From: RI-153 sp963721725
Lineage (GTDB): Bacteria > Chloroflexota > Anaerolineae > Caldilineales > Caldilineaceae
Direction of reading: 5' to 3'
DNA: 64,000 bases
NCBI GenBank assembly: GCA_963721725.1
Contig: CAVRLX010000024.1
Coordinates: 62,001-126,000 of the forward strand
Shown here: piece after piece, positions 1 to 9,566 of the stretch
How the letters are laid out: the number at the start of each line of letters is the position of its first letter
How positions within the stretch are numbered: the first letter of the stretch is position 1
The notes under the pieces: model-generated
Told to the model about the DNA's origin: nothing
Databases searched by the model: none
Seen by the model: the letters and a program-made list of their open reading frames with translations, nothing else
Translations under genes and position numbers: made by a program

Positions 1-567
1 ATACTGTCCGCGCCGTTCGTGATAGGCAACGAGGTGGGCGAGAGCGTTGATCATCTGGCGATGCAGCCATTCACGTTTGAGCAATGCCCACTCTTCAAAC
101 GGATCGCTGTCGGGCAGAAAGAACTCGGCCAGGAAATCACCCTGATAGAGCGCTACAGCGGCCTGTCGGCGACTGGCACAGGCTCGGCAGGTTACAGGAT
201 TGGCATGGGGATGACGTTCGCAGGCGGCTAGGTATTCGCCAAAGGCTTTGACATCCAGCCAGAAATCGCTGACCGGATTGAATTGGAGGGCGGTGCGGCT
301 GGTCAACAGAAAGGGCGGCGCTGCCGAGCGGTCGCCGATGGCTTCGCGCAGCGTCAATAATGTCTGGCGCAAATTGTTGCGGGCAGCGTCCTCCGGCAGA
401 TCCGGCCAGAGCAGGCCCACCAGCGCCGCGCGCTCATGAGCGTGGTCGCCCTCCACCGCCAAGTAGGCAAGCAGCGCCCGCACTTTGTCATATTTAAAGC
501 CGGTGACGGCGTGGTCATCCACCGTAGCCTGCAAGGGACCGAGCAACGAAAGGGATAAGTGCGCCAT
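1..567 (-). CDS. BTAD-domain transcriptional regulator, N-terminal part (runs off the window)
   Basis: This is the first 189 codons of a minus-strand gene whose 3' part lies before base 1. The start is the ATG at 567, preceded by GGAGGAAGAG. Residues 1 to about 95 (SLLGPLQATVDDHAV, YDKVRALLAYLA) match the OmpR-like winged helix of SARP/AfsR-type regulators. From about residue 110 (LDVKAFGEYLAAC) the bacterial transcriptional activator (BTAD) helical repeat begins. In Chloroflexota such proteins often continue into an NB-ARC ATPase and TPRs, but that part is not visible. It is divergently arranged with the small gene at 807. The 239 bp between them would hold both promoters; I see no clear operator there. 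The family assignment is firm, the regulon unknown. Confidence 0.8.
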   Translation of the reverse strand, partial: MAHLSLSLLGPLQATVDDHAVTGFKYDKVRALLAYLAVEGDHAHERAALVGLLWPDLPEDAARNNLRQTLLTLREAIGDRSAAPPFLLTSRTALQFNPVSDFWLDVKAFGEYLAACERHPHANPVTCRACASRRQAAVALYQGDFLAEFFLPDSDPFEEWALLKREWLHRQMINALAHLVAYHERRGQY

Positions 568-806
568 CTCTTCCTCCCACAAACAAACACAAGCACGCAT
601 ATTGTAGCGAAGTCGGCAGCGAGCTTCAACTGACAATGGGCGCGTAAGTACCTCTCAAACTGGGCGAACATTTTGGGAATGCTGCTCCCGGATTTCACTA
701 ACGGTTCTTTAACGGTTCGCGGTGAAAATGATAATCATAGTTGTGTTGGAGAATATCCATTCATGCACTACGCGACACTTTCACCCTATTTCACCAGGAG
801 TGTGTC

Positions 807-1022
807 ATGCGCCACGACGGCAGAACCTATCGAGCTTATCTTTTGCGGCTGTGGAAAGTCGGTGGTACGGGCCAGACTGATGAGTGGCGTGCTTCGCTGG
901 AAGCGCCGCACACGCGCGAAGTCTTGGCATTTACCACGCTGGATCGGCTCTTTGCTTTTCTGGCCGATCAGATTGGGCAGGGCGATGAAGAGACGCACCC
1001 TGCCCAGAAGTCACCCTTCTAG
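807..1022 (+). CDS. Small conserved hypothetical protein, 71 aa
   Basis: The ATG at 807 follows AGGAG (796-800) at a good distance. A longer reading from 741 is possible but has no ribosome site. The product is 71 residues with the pattern YRAYLLRLW, then WRASLE-PHT, then F-LDRLFAFLADQ. From memory, small proteins of this shape recur beside AfsR/BTAD regulators in Chloroflexota. It has no signal peptide or membrane helix and is rich in Arg and Trp. It starts 240 bp from a divergent BTAD gene, which suggests a regulatory partner, but that is inference from position only. No enzymatic motif is visible. Confidence 0.6.
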   Translation: MRHDGRTYRAYLLRLWKVGGTGQTDEWRASLEAPHTREVLAFTTLDRLFAFLADQIGQGDEETHPAQKSPF

Positions 1023-1076
1023 CCTGCTGCGGGCGGGCCTTATCGCACCCCTTTTCACTAATGAAAGGATTTTGTC

Positions 1077-2508
1077 ATGCAAAAGCACACCTATCCTCTG
1101 CTGATGTCAATGATCTTTGTCTGTATCTTTGCGGCTTTCCTCACCACCATTCACCCATCTGTACAGGCGCAGAGAGCCGCCGGAACCATTGCCTATGTGC
1201 GCAGTGGCGGCAATAACGGCGACCAGATTCGACTGATCGGGGAAAACGGGGAGAATGATCGGGCACTGTGGACTGTACCTGTGTCGGACCCGCTCGATAT
1301 TTTTGAACTTTACACGCTGGCCTGGAAGCCCGATGGCAGCGCGTTGACCTTAAGCAGTGACCACGAGGATAGCTGTTCGATCTTTGCCTCGGATCTCTAT
1401 TCGCTTCAACCGGATGGTAGCAACTTCCATCGGCTGGGCAATGGGCCTGCCTGTGAGAGCCTCGCCAGCTATCCACAAGGGGAAGTTACCGTCTCGATTC
1501 AAAACTTCACCAGCAAATATCCCACCAACTATTTTGTCTATGTTCAGGGCGCACCGGGGATCATCGGAGTCACCATTCCCTGGTTTGGCACAGCCACCGT
1601 TACCTTTCCGAGCGTGGCCGATTTTGGCGCAGTGGGGCAGCAGGTCATCTTGATCCAGGCCGACTACCGTTGGACCATCGCCACCGTGGATGTGATACCG
1701 GGCACAATGACGCAGGCAACCCCCAGCCCGGCCCCGGCCTCTGGCGACGGCATTCGCGACTATGGAGCATGGGGACCGACCTGGCGCAACGATGGCTCGC
1801 GCTGTCGGCTATGCGCGCTCGTCCAGCACTTGTCTTAACGCCTACGCCTATACAGCCAGCAATCTACAGCCTGGGGTGCAAGGCACGCCCATTCTCACGC
1901 CAGACGAAATTTCCCCTTGTGCGCTGGCCTGGGGTCCCACAGCGTCTGTAGCGGATCAGGTGATCTTTCTGGCCTTTCCCAACCTGGGCCAAAATGGAGC
2001 GACTCTCTATCGGGCAACCGAAGGAAACACGGCCAGCAACAGCACGCGATTATTTTCGGTGGGGATTGACGCCTTGCTGCTTTCGTTTGGCTGGGCCGTC
2101 GATGGGGAAAGTGTGATTTTTGCCCGCACCACGGAGTATATCAATCCTGATTTTGTCGAATCCAATCTTTTTGAATATATCTTTGCCACAGGCAAAATCA
2201 CGCAGCTTACAAACCTGGACAATGAACTGGTGCGCAGCTTTACCCTCTCGCCTGACGGCCAGACAATTGTCTTTGAGCGGGCAGCCACCCTGGGCAGCAC
2301 CACCTCGGATCTCTGGATCATGAACCGCAACGGCAGCGATTTGCGCCTGTTGGTGGAAAATGGGCGCATCCCCACTTGGCGTCCGTCCGCATCCCAAACG
2401 CCTGCTGCCACCGCCACGCCCACCTATACACCGACGCCGCTGCCAACTGGCGCTATCCAGATATTTCTGCCCACCGTGCAACAAAGTATCGGCAGAGGGC
2501 AACGATAG
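1077..2508 (+). CDS. Secreted TolB/PD40 beta-propeller protein (one frameshift)
   Basis: The gene starts at ATG 1077 after TGAAAGGATTTTGTC. The N-terminus is a signal peptide of about 31 residues ending near SVQA. Propeller blades of the PD40 type follow (LAWKPDGSALTLSS, FTLSPDGQTIVFER, DLWIMNRNGSDLRLL). A beta-rich insert lies around residues 140-205. The tail is a TP-rich linker (TPTYTPTPLPTG) and then IFLPTV, a common ending of extracellular Chloroflexota proteins. The reading frame moves by +1 near 1795-1805 (WRNDGSR joins GYARSSSTCLN), so it is annotated as one gene of about 476 residues. Ligand and role are unknown; such propellers are usually exported or surface-anchored binding proteins. 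Confidence 0.7.
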
Positions 2509-2559
2509 ACGACTGAGGAAGCACAAAGTAAATCTCGCAGTCGGGACTGCAAGCCAAAC

Positions 2560-2597
2560 TAAATCAGCACAAAGCGCAACGGCTTTGTGCTGATTTA
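2560..2597. terminator. Bidirectional hairpin between convergent genes
   Basis: A perfect 16-bp inverted repeat (2560-2575 with 2582-2597; arm TAAATCAGCACAAAGC) has a 6-nt loop. It sits between the propeller gene ending at 2508 and the convergent UvrA gene ending at 2672, so it can stop transcription from both sides. The A/T-rich outer ends supply short U tracts in both directions. Confidence 0.75.
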
Positions 2598-2671
2598 TCA
2601 ATTTATGCGGTTACCCTTGTCGCTTCGACCGGTTTCGTGATATCCGGTGGACCTGTCGTCTTCACATGATC

Positions 2672-4907
2672 TCAAATAAACTGCGCCGTGAGACTGCGCG
2701 CACAGCGTTTCAGTTCGTGCGGCGGCCCTTCAAACAGCACTTCGCCGCCAGCGCTGCCCCCTTCTGGCCCCAGATCGATGATCCAATCGGCCTGACGGAT
2801 CACGTCCAAATGGTGCTCGATGAGGATAACCGTGTTGCCAGCGTCCACCAGGCGATCAATGATGCGCATCAACATACCAATGTCGGAGAGATGCAGCCCG
2901 GTGGTGGGTTCGTCCATCACGTAGACGCTACCCTGTTTGTGCAGTTCGGTGGCAAGCTTGAGCCGTTGCCCTTCGCCGCCGGACAGCGTGCTGAGCGGTT
3001 GGCCCAGGCGCAGATAACTCAACCCTACGTCGTTCATGGCCTGTAACACCGGCTTGATCTTCTTCTCGCGTGAAGAAGGCCAGCGCCTCCTCGGCGGTCA
3101 TGTCCAGCACGTCGCTAATGGTCTGGCCGCGCAGATCATAGGCCAGCACCTCCGGCTTAAAGCGTTTGCCCTCACAGATCTCACAGGGGGAGGAGATCCC
3201 CTCCATGAAAGCCAGATCGGTATAGGTCACGCCCAGCCCGTTGCAGTTGGGACAACTGCCCGTGGAGTTAAAGCTAAACAGCGAGCCACTGACGCCGTTG
3301 GCTGTGGCAAAGGCCTTGCGGATCTCGTCCATGATGCCGGTATAGGTAGCCGGCACCGAGCGACTGTTGGCTGTCACACGCGATTGGTCGATGACCAGGG
3401 CGTCGGGATGTTGGGCCAGAAAGACGTCGTTGATCAGCGTACTTTTGCCCGATCCGGCGACGCCAGTCACAATGGTGAGCACGCCGGTGGGAATGTTGAC
3501 GGTGACGTTTTTGAGATTGTGCAGCGTGGCGTTCTGCACCGTCATCTGTCCACGCCGCTGGCGCACACTCTGTTTGATGGGCAGATGTTGCTTCAGGAAT
3601 TGCCCGGTGAGCGTATCGGCCTGCTTCAGCGCCGCATAGCTGCCCTCAAAGACAACCTCGCCGCCGTGGACACCGGCCTTTGGCCCCATGTCCACCACGT
3701 GATCAGCGATGGCGATCACATCGGGATCGTGCTCCACCACCAGCACGGTATTGCCTTTGTCGCGCAGCTTTTTGAGCAGCGAGGTCATGCGCGCCACATC
3801 GCGGGCATGTAGCCCCACGGTGGGTTCGTCGAGGATGTAGAGCATCTCGGTGAGGCTGTTGCCCAGGTGACGGATCATTTTGACGCGCTGCGATTCGCCG
3901 CCAGAGAGCGTGGCGGTTTCGCGGCCCAGACTCAGATAGCCCAGCCCGATCTCCACCAGATGGTGCAGCCGTTCCACCAGCCGGGCAGCCACTTTCACCG
4001 CCACGGGATCGGTGAAACCGTCGAGAAAGCCGATCAGGTCTGTGACTTCCAGATCGGAAAGTTCGGCGATGTTCTTGCCACGGATCTGGCAGGCCAGCGC
4101 TGCGGCGTTGAGCCTGGCCCCACGGCAGAGCGGGCAGGTCTGCGAGTTGGTGAAGGCTTCAAAAACCGTGCGGTTGCGGTCGGACATCGCCGCGGCGTCC
4201 TTTTTGATGTACATGCGCGTGAAGCGTTCCACCACGCCCTCATAGTTGGAACTGAACTCACCAAACGAGACCTTCAGATCCGCACCGTAGAACAGAGCGT
4301 GCAGTTCCTCGTCACTGTACTCCTGGAGGGGTTTATCGTTGTCGAAGAGGCCCGACAGCGAGTACATCTTCCACATCCACTTGCCCACCTTGAACTCCGG
4401 GTGCAGGATCGCGCCGCCGTTGAGCGACTTGCTGCGGTCGAAGAGTTTCGCCAAATCCACTTGCACGGTCTTGCCGATGCCCTCACATTCGGGGCACATG
4501 CCCTGGGGCGTGTTGAACGAGAAGGCATAGGCCGGCCCGGCGGCGGGCTGCCCCACGCGCGAGAAGAGCAGACGCAACAGCACGGCAATGTCGGTGTAGG
4601 TTCCCATTGTCGAGCGCGAACCGCCGCCCACGCGCTTCTGGTCGATGATAATGGGCGCGTTTAGATGTTCAATGTGTTCCACGTCGGGCTGGCCGTAGTG
4701 GGGCAAGAAGCCCTGCACAAAGGCGGTGAAGGTTTCGTTGAGCTGGCGTTGGGCTTCGGCGGCAATGGTGTCGAAGACCAGAGACGATTTCCCGGAGCCA
4801 GAGACGCCGGTGAAGACGGTGATCTGCTGTTTGGGGATGTTGAGGGAGACATTTTTGAGGTTGTTTTCGCGCGCACCGCGCACTTCAATGAACTGGCGTT
4901 CGATCAT
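2672..4907 (-). CDS. uvrA: UvrA-like excinuclease/drug-resistance ABC ATPase (one frameshift)
   Basis: This is a duplicated ABC ATPase of about 744 residues. The first half has Walker A GVSGSGKSS, signature LSGGESQRVKM and Walker B LYILDEPTVGLH. The second half has GVAGSGKST, LSGGEGQRLKLA and VYVMDEPTTGLH. Cys pairs of the UvrA zinc modules are visible (CPECEG, CPLCRG, CPNCNG, CEICEG). At this length it is nearer the short class II UvrA paralogues, linked to tolerance of DNA-intercalating drugs, than the roughly 940-residue repair UvrA. The frame shifts by +1 near 3058-3066, just before KIKPVLQAMNDVG. The start at 4907 (MIERQFIEVRGA) follows CGGAGGACCGC. It acts on damaged or drug-bound DNA in the cytoplasm. 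Confidence 0.88.
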
Positions 4908-5056
4908 GCGGTCCTCCGAAGGGTAAAGTGAAGGGAACCATTGTCACCCTTGTTGAAACAGGGCGAACAAATATTCTACCCCATGATCCACAATAAATCG
5001 AATCTCGCCAGTCCTTTGCAAAACTAGAGTTTTGGAAAAATCCGCGGCAGAGAAAC

Positions 5057-5094
5057 GTGTTCCGTGAAACGTGACTTCACATTTCACGGAACAC
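5057..5094. repeat. Palindromic repeat of the CGTGAAA word family
   Basis: Perfect 13-bp arms (GTGTTCCGTGAAA, 5057-5069; complement 5082-5094) flank a 12-nt loop. The hairpin lies directly 3' of the META lipoprotein gene and could act as its terminator. The same GAAACGT/TTTCACG words recur at 31781-31862, so this is also one of the dispersed short palindromes of this genome. Confidence 0.7.
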
Positions 5095-5104
5095 TCATTA
5101 CAGC

Positions 5105-5620
5105 TTACGCATTCACCCCACGGCTAAACGTAAGCACGCCACTCTCATACTCAACGGTCAGCGTATCCTCGGTGATGGTGAACGCGCTGGCCGTATTTAG
5201 CGCGATCAGGAACTCTTGCTCCTGCACCATCACGCTTTCATCGGCACAGGCCATCAGCGTGCTGACGATCTCGCCAAAGACGATCATGCCGTCTGCCACC
5301 TGATAGCTGCCTCCATAGCTGTTGCAGCCGCTGGATCCACCCATAGTGCCATCTGCGCTGAACTCGATGGTAATGATGCTGCCTTCTACCACAGGGGTTT
5401 CCGAGTCTGGTGTGCCAAATAAGACCAGCGTCCACTGGGTATCGGCCAACGCTGCCGGTTCTTCGGCTGGGGTGGTTGGTGCGATTTCAGTGGCGGGCGT
5501 CTCCGGCACAGCGGTGGGCACACTGCCCATCGGCACTGACACACAAGCCGTCAGCAACAATGCCATAATCGCTACAATCATTGCGAATTTAATGTCTGTC
5601 AATCTCATGAGGCTCTCCAT
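5105..5620 (-). CDS. META-domain lipoprotein
   Basis: A lipoprotein of 171 residues, or 167 if the internal ATG at 5608 is used. That second ATG has GGAGAG four bases upstream and may be the real start. A hydrophobic segment ends in lipobox LTAC at Cys26. A Pro/Thr/Glu linker follows, then a META domain (HslJ/Hsp-type) from about residue 58: ADTQWTLVLFG, SGCNSYGGSYQ, LMACAD near the middle and FSRGVNA at the end. META domains occur in heat-inducible and motility-linked surface proteins; the exact function is unknown. It is expected on the outer face of the membrane. The gene stands alone, with the hairpin at 5057 behind it. Confidence 0.82.
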   Translation of the reverse strand: MESLMRLTDIKFAMIVAIMALLLTACVSVPMGSVPTAVPETPATEIAPTTPAEEPAALADTQWTLVLFGTPDSETPVVEGSIITIEFSADGTMGGSSGCNSYGGSYQVADGMIVFGEIVSTLMACADESVMVQEQEFLIALNTASAFTITEDTLTVEYESGVLTFSRGVNA

Positions 5621-5766
5621 TTTTTCTCTTTATCACGGTCGGTTGTAGTCGCCCCAATGCGGGCGCGCCTTTAGGACGCCGCCCCACCATGCAATGTTCC
5701 CTGGGCAATTTCCCCAAGGCCGTCCTTCATGATGAGCCAGTTCTGCCAGAGCGTAATTAGTTAGAT

Positions 5767-6424
5767 TCACACGAAGTCGGCTCGCCTGAGGAATGCCAAG
5801 GTTCGCTCCCAAGCCAAGCGGGCGGCGGCCTCGTTGTAGGCGTGCGGGCGATCCGGCTCAAAGAACCAATGTCCTGTATTGGGGATACCGATAAAAGGTC
5901 ACCGGACGGCCAGAGCGCCGCAGAGATTCCTCCAGCGCGTCGACATTGGATGATGGTTCATACTCATCCTGTTCGGCAAAGTGGCCCAGATAGTCGGCTT
6001 TTGCGGTGTGCCAGTCGCCGCCTCCGGTTCCGTAAAAGAGTACGACGGAACGGATCGATCCGGGAAGGGCGGCGGCAAGGTCCAGCGCATAGTACGCGCC
6101 CAACGAGAAGCCAATCACCGCCAGGCCGCGGTCGGGGTTTTCAACATGGTGGCCCAGAAAGAGGGTTGCCGCTGCGATTTCAGCTTTGGCCTGAAGATGC
6201 TCGGCATCCAGCGCGCTGCCGAGCGTTTCCGCATCGGCGATGGTTTCTGCCACGTTGCCATGATAGAGATCAGGAGCAAAGGCCACAAAACCAGATGCGG
6301 CCAGGCGCGTGCAAAAAGTCTTGATGGTATCATTTAGCCCCCACCAAGCATGGAGGACCAACACGCCCGCTCCTTTGCCGGTGGGGGGCAAGGCCAGAAA
6401 ACCCTGCGGTTGAGTTTGCGTCAT
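5767..6424 (-). CDS. Dienelactone hydrolase family alpha/beta-hydrolase (one frameshift)
   Basis: The protein begins MTQTQPQGFLALPP at 6424 and carries the DLH fold: GVLVLHAWWGL, FAPDLYHG, and the nucleophile elbow VIGFSLGAYY. The nucleophile is Ser where classical dienelactone hydrolase has Cys. An acidic loop FAEQDEYEP and the catalytic His in TGHWFFEPDRP follow. The His is reached only after a +1 shift at the G4 run 5881-5884 (C4 on the coding strand; three Cs restore the frame), and the gene then ends at TGA 5767. Total length is about 218 residues, normal for the family. It would hydrolyse small esters or lactones in the cytoplasm; the substrate is not evident. Confidence 0.82.
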
Positions 6425-6485
6425 ATGGATTCCCTTTCTAGATTAACCCCCGTATTCTCTTTGGTATTATTTCCCCCGCACCATG

Positions 6486-7559
6486 CTAAATAGGTGTGAC
6501 AGTTTCGGTTGGAATTGTCTGGCTCGAAACCGTCTGGCTTGCCAGAGAGGCCGCCATTTCCTCGCCGCTGATCACTGGCCCATCTTTGTAGAGATAGCAG
6601 GCCACGGCCCGATCTGGGGCGGTCAAGTAGAGAGGAGGATGCTTTTCGTGGCATTCGGGCATGACAAAGGGGCAGCGGTTCGAGAATTTGCAGCCGTGTA
6701 CCGGTGCACGCGAGGCGCCCACTGTCGAAGTTTTGTTGTCGATGTCGGCCTCTGTGCCCCAGCGAATGTCCGGGTCTGGCACGGGGATCGAGCCGACGAG
6801 CAGCCGTGTGTAGGGGTGCTGAGGGTCTTTGATCACCTTTTCCACGCTGCCCATTTCGGCCACAGAACCGCGATAGAGAATGTAGATACTCTCGCTGATC
6901 TGATAGGCGGTGGTCAGATCGTGGGTGATGTAGACCAGCGAGATCCCCAGATCACGCTTGAGATTCATCAGGCTTTCCAAAATAGTGGCCCGCAACGATG
7001 CATCCACCATAGAGACCGGCTCATCGGCAAGGATAATGCGCGGGTTCAACAACATGGCCCGCGCCACCATAATGCGCTGACGTTGCCCACCGCTCAATTG
7101 GTGCGGGTAGCGTCCCAATGTATCCTCTGGGCGTAAGCCAGCCCGTTGCAGACTTTCTTCAATCAGTTGCTGCGCTTGGGCTTTGGAATTGGCTAGTTGG
7201 AACTTGCGCACGGGAATCGTCAGCACTTGGTCCACTTTGTAAAAAGGGTTGTAGACCTCGAACGGATCTTGAAAAATGGCCTGAACCTGACGGCGAAAAT
7301 CTCTACGTTCGCTCCCGCTCATCTGCGACAGGCTGCGCCCACGGAAGCGGATGCTGCCGTGGCTGGGCTGGATCACGCCCAACAGTAGGCGCGCCAGTGT
7401 TGTCTTGCCGCTGCCACTTTCGCCAGCAATGGCGATGATGGTGGGTTTTGCTTCGTTGATCGCCACCGATACCTTGTCCACCGCCACCATTTGGCTCTGT
7501 TGTAGAAAGCCACCGCCAAACACCTTCGACACATTCTGTGCTTCCAGAAGCTGTATCAC
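6486..7559 (-). CDS. ABC importer ATP-binding protein (OppF type)
   Basis: The start is GTG at 7559 (VIQLLEAQNVSKVFGG). It overlaps the TGA of the upstream ATPase by four bases (GTGA), a classic sign of coupled translation. The product is 357 residues with Walker A GESGSGKTT, Q-loop AIFQDPFEVYNP, signature LSGGQRQRIMVARA, Walker B IILADEPVSMVD and H-loop YITHDL. The C-terminal oligopeptide-transporter extension has the cysteine pattern GCKFSNRCPFVMPEC, typical of OppD/OppF/DppF. With the gene before it, it forms the ATPase pair that powers the permeases encoded at 8616-10586. It acts at the inner face of the membrane. Confidence 0.92.
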   Translation of the reverse strand: MIQLLEAQNVSKVFGGGFLQQSQMVAVDKVSVAINEAKPTIIAIAGESGSGKTTLARLLLGVIQPSHGSIRFRGRSLSQMSGSERRDFRRQVQAIFQDPFEVYNPFYKVDQVLTIPVRKFQLANSKAQAQQLIEESLQRAGLRPEDTLGRYPHQLSGGQRQRIMVARAMLLNPRIILADEPVSMVDASLRATILESLMNLKRDLGISLVYITHDLTTAYQISESIYILYRGSVAEMGSVEKVIKDPQHPYTRLLVGSIPVPDPDIRWGTEADIDNKTSTVGASRAPVHGCKFSNRCPFVMPECHEKHPPLYLTAPDRAVACYLYKDGPVISGEEMAASLASQTVSSQTIPTETVTPI

Positions 7560-8515
7560 GCGAAACTCCCATCGTATAAGTGGCAGGCTACCCAACGCTC
7601 TGGCCGAATCTCCACCAGTTCCGGGATGATCTCGGCACAGTGGGCCATGGCCTTGGGGCAACGAGGATGGAACATGCAACCGGGGGGCGGGGCCAATAGG
7701 GAAGGCGTCAGCCCGCGGATGCCTTTGAAGATCTCTTTGGTTTGCAGAGTGGGCAAACTGCCAATGAGCAGTTGGGTATACGGGTGAAGGGGGTCTTTGA
7801 AAATATCGCGCACTGGCCCCACCTCCACCAATTTGCCGCCGTACATAACACCGATGCGGTCCACAAATTGGGCCATCAGCCCCATGTCATGCCCCACCAA
7901 GATCACGGCCGCGCCGATATCCCGTTGCACGCGCCCGAAGGTCTCCATCACTTGGCGCTGCACCACCACATCCAGCGCGCTGGTAGGCTCATCGGCGATG
8001 ATGACTTTGGGGCGGAGAAGGATGCCCATGGCAATGCAGACGCGCTGCTTCATACCGCCGCTCAGTTCGTGCGGATAGGCATCCATCATGGCCGGGCTAA
8101 GATCAACCGATTCCAACACGGCATGAATGTGGCTATCAAGGTTGGCGCTGGATTCGCTGCGTTCATGGGCGCGCACTGTGTCGCGCAGTTGCTCCCCGAT
8201 TTTCATCATGGGGTTCAGCGAATTCATCGCCCCTTGTGGGATCAGCGCAATCTCGGCAAAGCGGGCGCGGCGCATTTCGGCGTCAGAGAGGCTCAGCAGA
8301 TCGGTTCCGTCTAACAACACCTGCCCGCCTTCGATCCGCGCTGGCGGCTGAAGCAGCCGGAGCAGACTCAGCGCGGTGGTCGTCTTGCCCGAACCGGACT
8401 CACCAACCAATCCCAACCGCTCGCCGGGGCGAAGGAAAAAACTGACACCATTGACGGCGCGGACCGGCCCGCGTGGCGTGAGATAACTTACGTAGAGATT
8501 CTTAACTTCCAGCAC
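7556..8515 (-). CDS. ABC importer ATP-binding protein (OppD type)
   Basis: A 319-residue ATPase with Walker A GESGSGKTT, signature LSGGMKQRVCIAMG, Walker B VIIADEPTSALD and H-loop LVGHDM. The OppD-type C-terminal domain contains CMFHPRCPKAMAHC. It starts at ATG 8515 and ends overlapping the GTG start of the OppF-type partner. About 100 bp separate it from the permease gene upstream in the same operon. The family-5 transport family moves di- and oligopeptides, nickel, or in many Chloroflexota and Thermotogae oligosaccharides. The ATPase sequence does not decide between these. Confidence 0.92.
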   Translation of the reverse strand: MLEVKNLYVSYLTPRGPVRAVNGVSFFLRPGERLGLVGESGSGKTTTALSLLRLLQPPARIEGGQVLLDGTDLLSLSDAEMRRARFAEIALIPQGAMNSLNPMMKIGEQLRDTVRAHERSESSANLDSHIHAVLESVDLSPAMMDAYPHELSGGMKQRVCIAMGILLRPKVIIADEPTSALDVVVQRQVMETFGRVQRDIGAAVILVGHDMGLMAQFVDRIGVMYGGKLVEVGPVRDIFKDPLHPYTQLLIGSLPTLQTKEIFKGIRGLTPSLLAPPPGCMFHPRCPKAMAHCAEIIPELVEIRPERWVACHLYDGSFA

Positions 8516-8615
8516 ACGCGCCCCGCATCGGCGGGCCGTGCTCGCTTGGTCTGTGTTTGAGTTACCATATCGGTTTCAAGTATCCACCTTTGTCGGGATT
8601 TACAGCGGTTGAAGT

Positions 8616-9542
8616 CTAGCCCGGCTGAGAGCCATTGAGTCTGGGATTAGCGTATTTGTCCAGCGAAATGCTCATCAAAAAGAGGCCCGTAAAGATAATT
8701 GCCAGGGTTGCAATCGGGGGTGCCCACCACCACCACATGCCGCGGAACATGGCCGAATAGGTAAAGGCGTGATAGAGCGCACGGCCAATCGTGGGCACAT
8801 TTTGCGGGCCAAGTCCCAACACTTCTAGCCCCACCGCGGCCAAGATGCCAGTGCTGACTGCGCCGACAAAGGCTGCCGCCAGATAGGCTGTCAGATTGGG
8901 CAGGATCTGGAAAAAGATGATTTCCAGATCGTTTTGCCCCGATAATTTTGAGACAACGACGAAAAGCCGTTCGCGCAGGCTCAGCGTTTGGGCGCGGATC
9001 ACACGGGCGGGCAGCGGCCATGCCAGCAGCCCCACAATCACCGCCATTAACACCACTGTCATCACACGCACATAGGCAGAGACCGTGATCAAAATGGCAA
9101 GGGTCGGGATCACCAGCATAACGTCGGCAAAGCTGCTGAAGATGGTGTCCAGATAGCCGCGATAATAACCGGCCAACAGACCGATAGAAGCGCCGAGCAA
9201 GACGCCTACACTGCCGGCCAACAGGCCGATCTTGAAGGTGTTGGGAATGCCGATCACCATCAGGGTAAACATATCGCGGCCAAATCCCTCGGTGCCGAGC
9301 AAGTTTTGCCAACTTGGACTCAAATTGAGAGGATTTGCGCCCATATCGGCACGCTGTGGGTTCACCATCCACGAGCCAATGACGCCGAAAAGATATAGCC
9401 CGACCAAAAGAAAGAGTCCCAGGGTGAACATCCAATTCTTTATCAGAAATCGGAAGACGCCCCGTACAATGTCCCACGTTCTGCGGCCAATACTTTTCTC
9501 AACGTTCTGTTGTCGCATTTCAGAAGAATAGGTTGTTGCCAT
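8616..9542 (-). CDS. ABC importer permease (OppC type)
   Basis: A 308-residue membrane protein with an N-terminal helix (WMFTLGLFLLVGLYLF), the OppC-N loop (LLGTEGFGRDMFTLMVIG) and the BPD_transp_1 core with about five further helices. The EAA-type coupling loop is VIRAQTLSLRERLFV. The start ATG 9542 follows GTGGAGTGAC. It forms the permease pair with the OppB-type protein, whose gene ends 24 bp upstream, and it belongs to the operon that starts with the binding protein at 12552. The GTEGFGRD motif is the one normally found in OppC/DppC proteins. Confidence 0.9.
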   Translation of the reverse strand: MATTYSSEMRQQNVEKSIGRRTWDIVRGVFRFLIKNWMFTLGLFLLVGLYLFGVIGSWMVNPQRADMGANPLNLSPSWQNLLGTEGFGRDMFTLMVIGIPNTFKIGLLAGSVGVLLGASIGLLAGYYRGYLDTIFSSFADVMLVIPTLAILITVSAYVRVMTVVLMAVIVGLLAWPLPARVIRAQTLSLRERLFVVVSKLSGQNDLEIIFFQILPNLTAYLAAAFVGAVSTGILAAVGLEVLGLGPQNVPTIGRALYHAFTYSAMFRGMWWWWAPPIATLAIIFTGLFLMSISLDKYANPRLNGSQPG

Positions 9543-9566
9543 GTCACTCCACTTTTTTAGAAAGGA

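Noticed and set aside
3036..4664. Long plus-strand frames opposite uvrA
   Set aside because: They are mirror frames of a high-GC coding region; composition is that of antisense reading and no family is recognisable.
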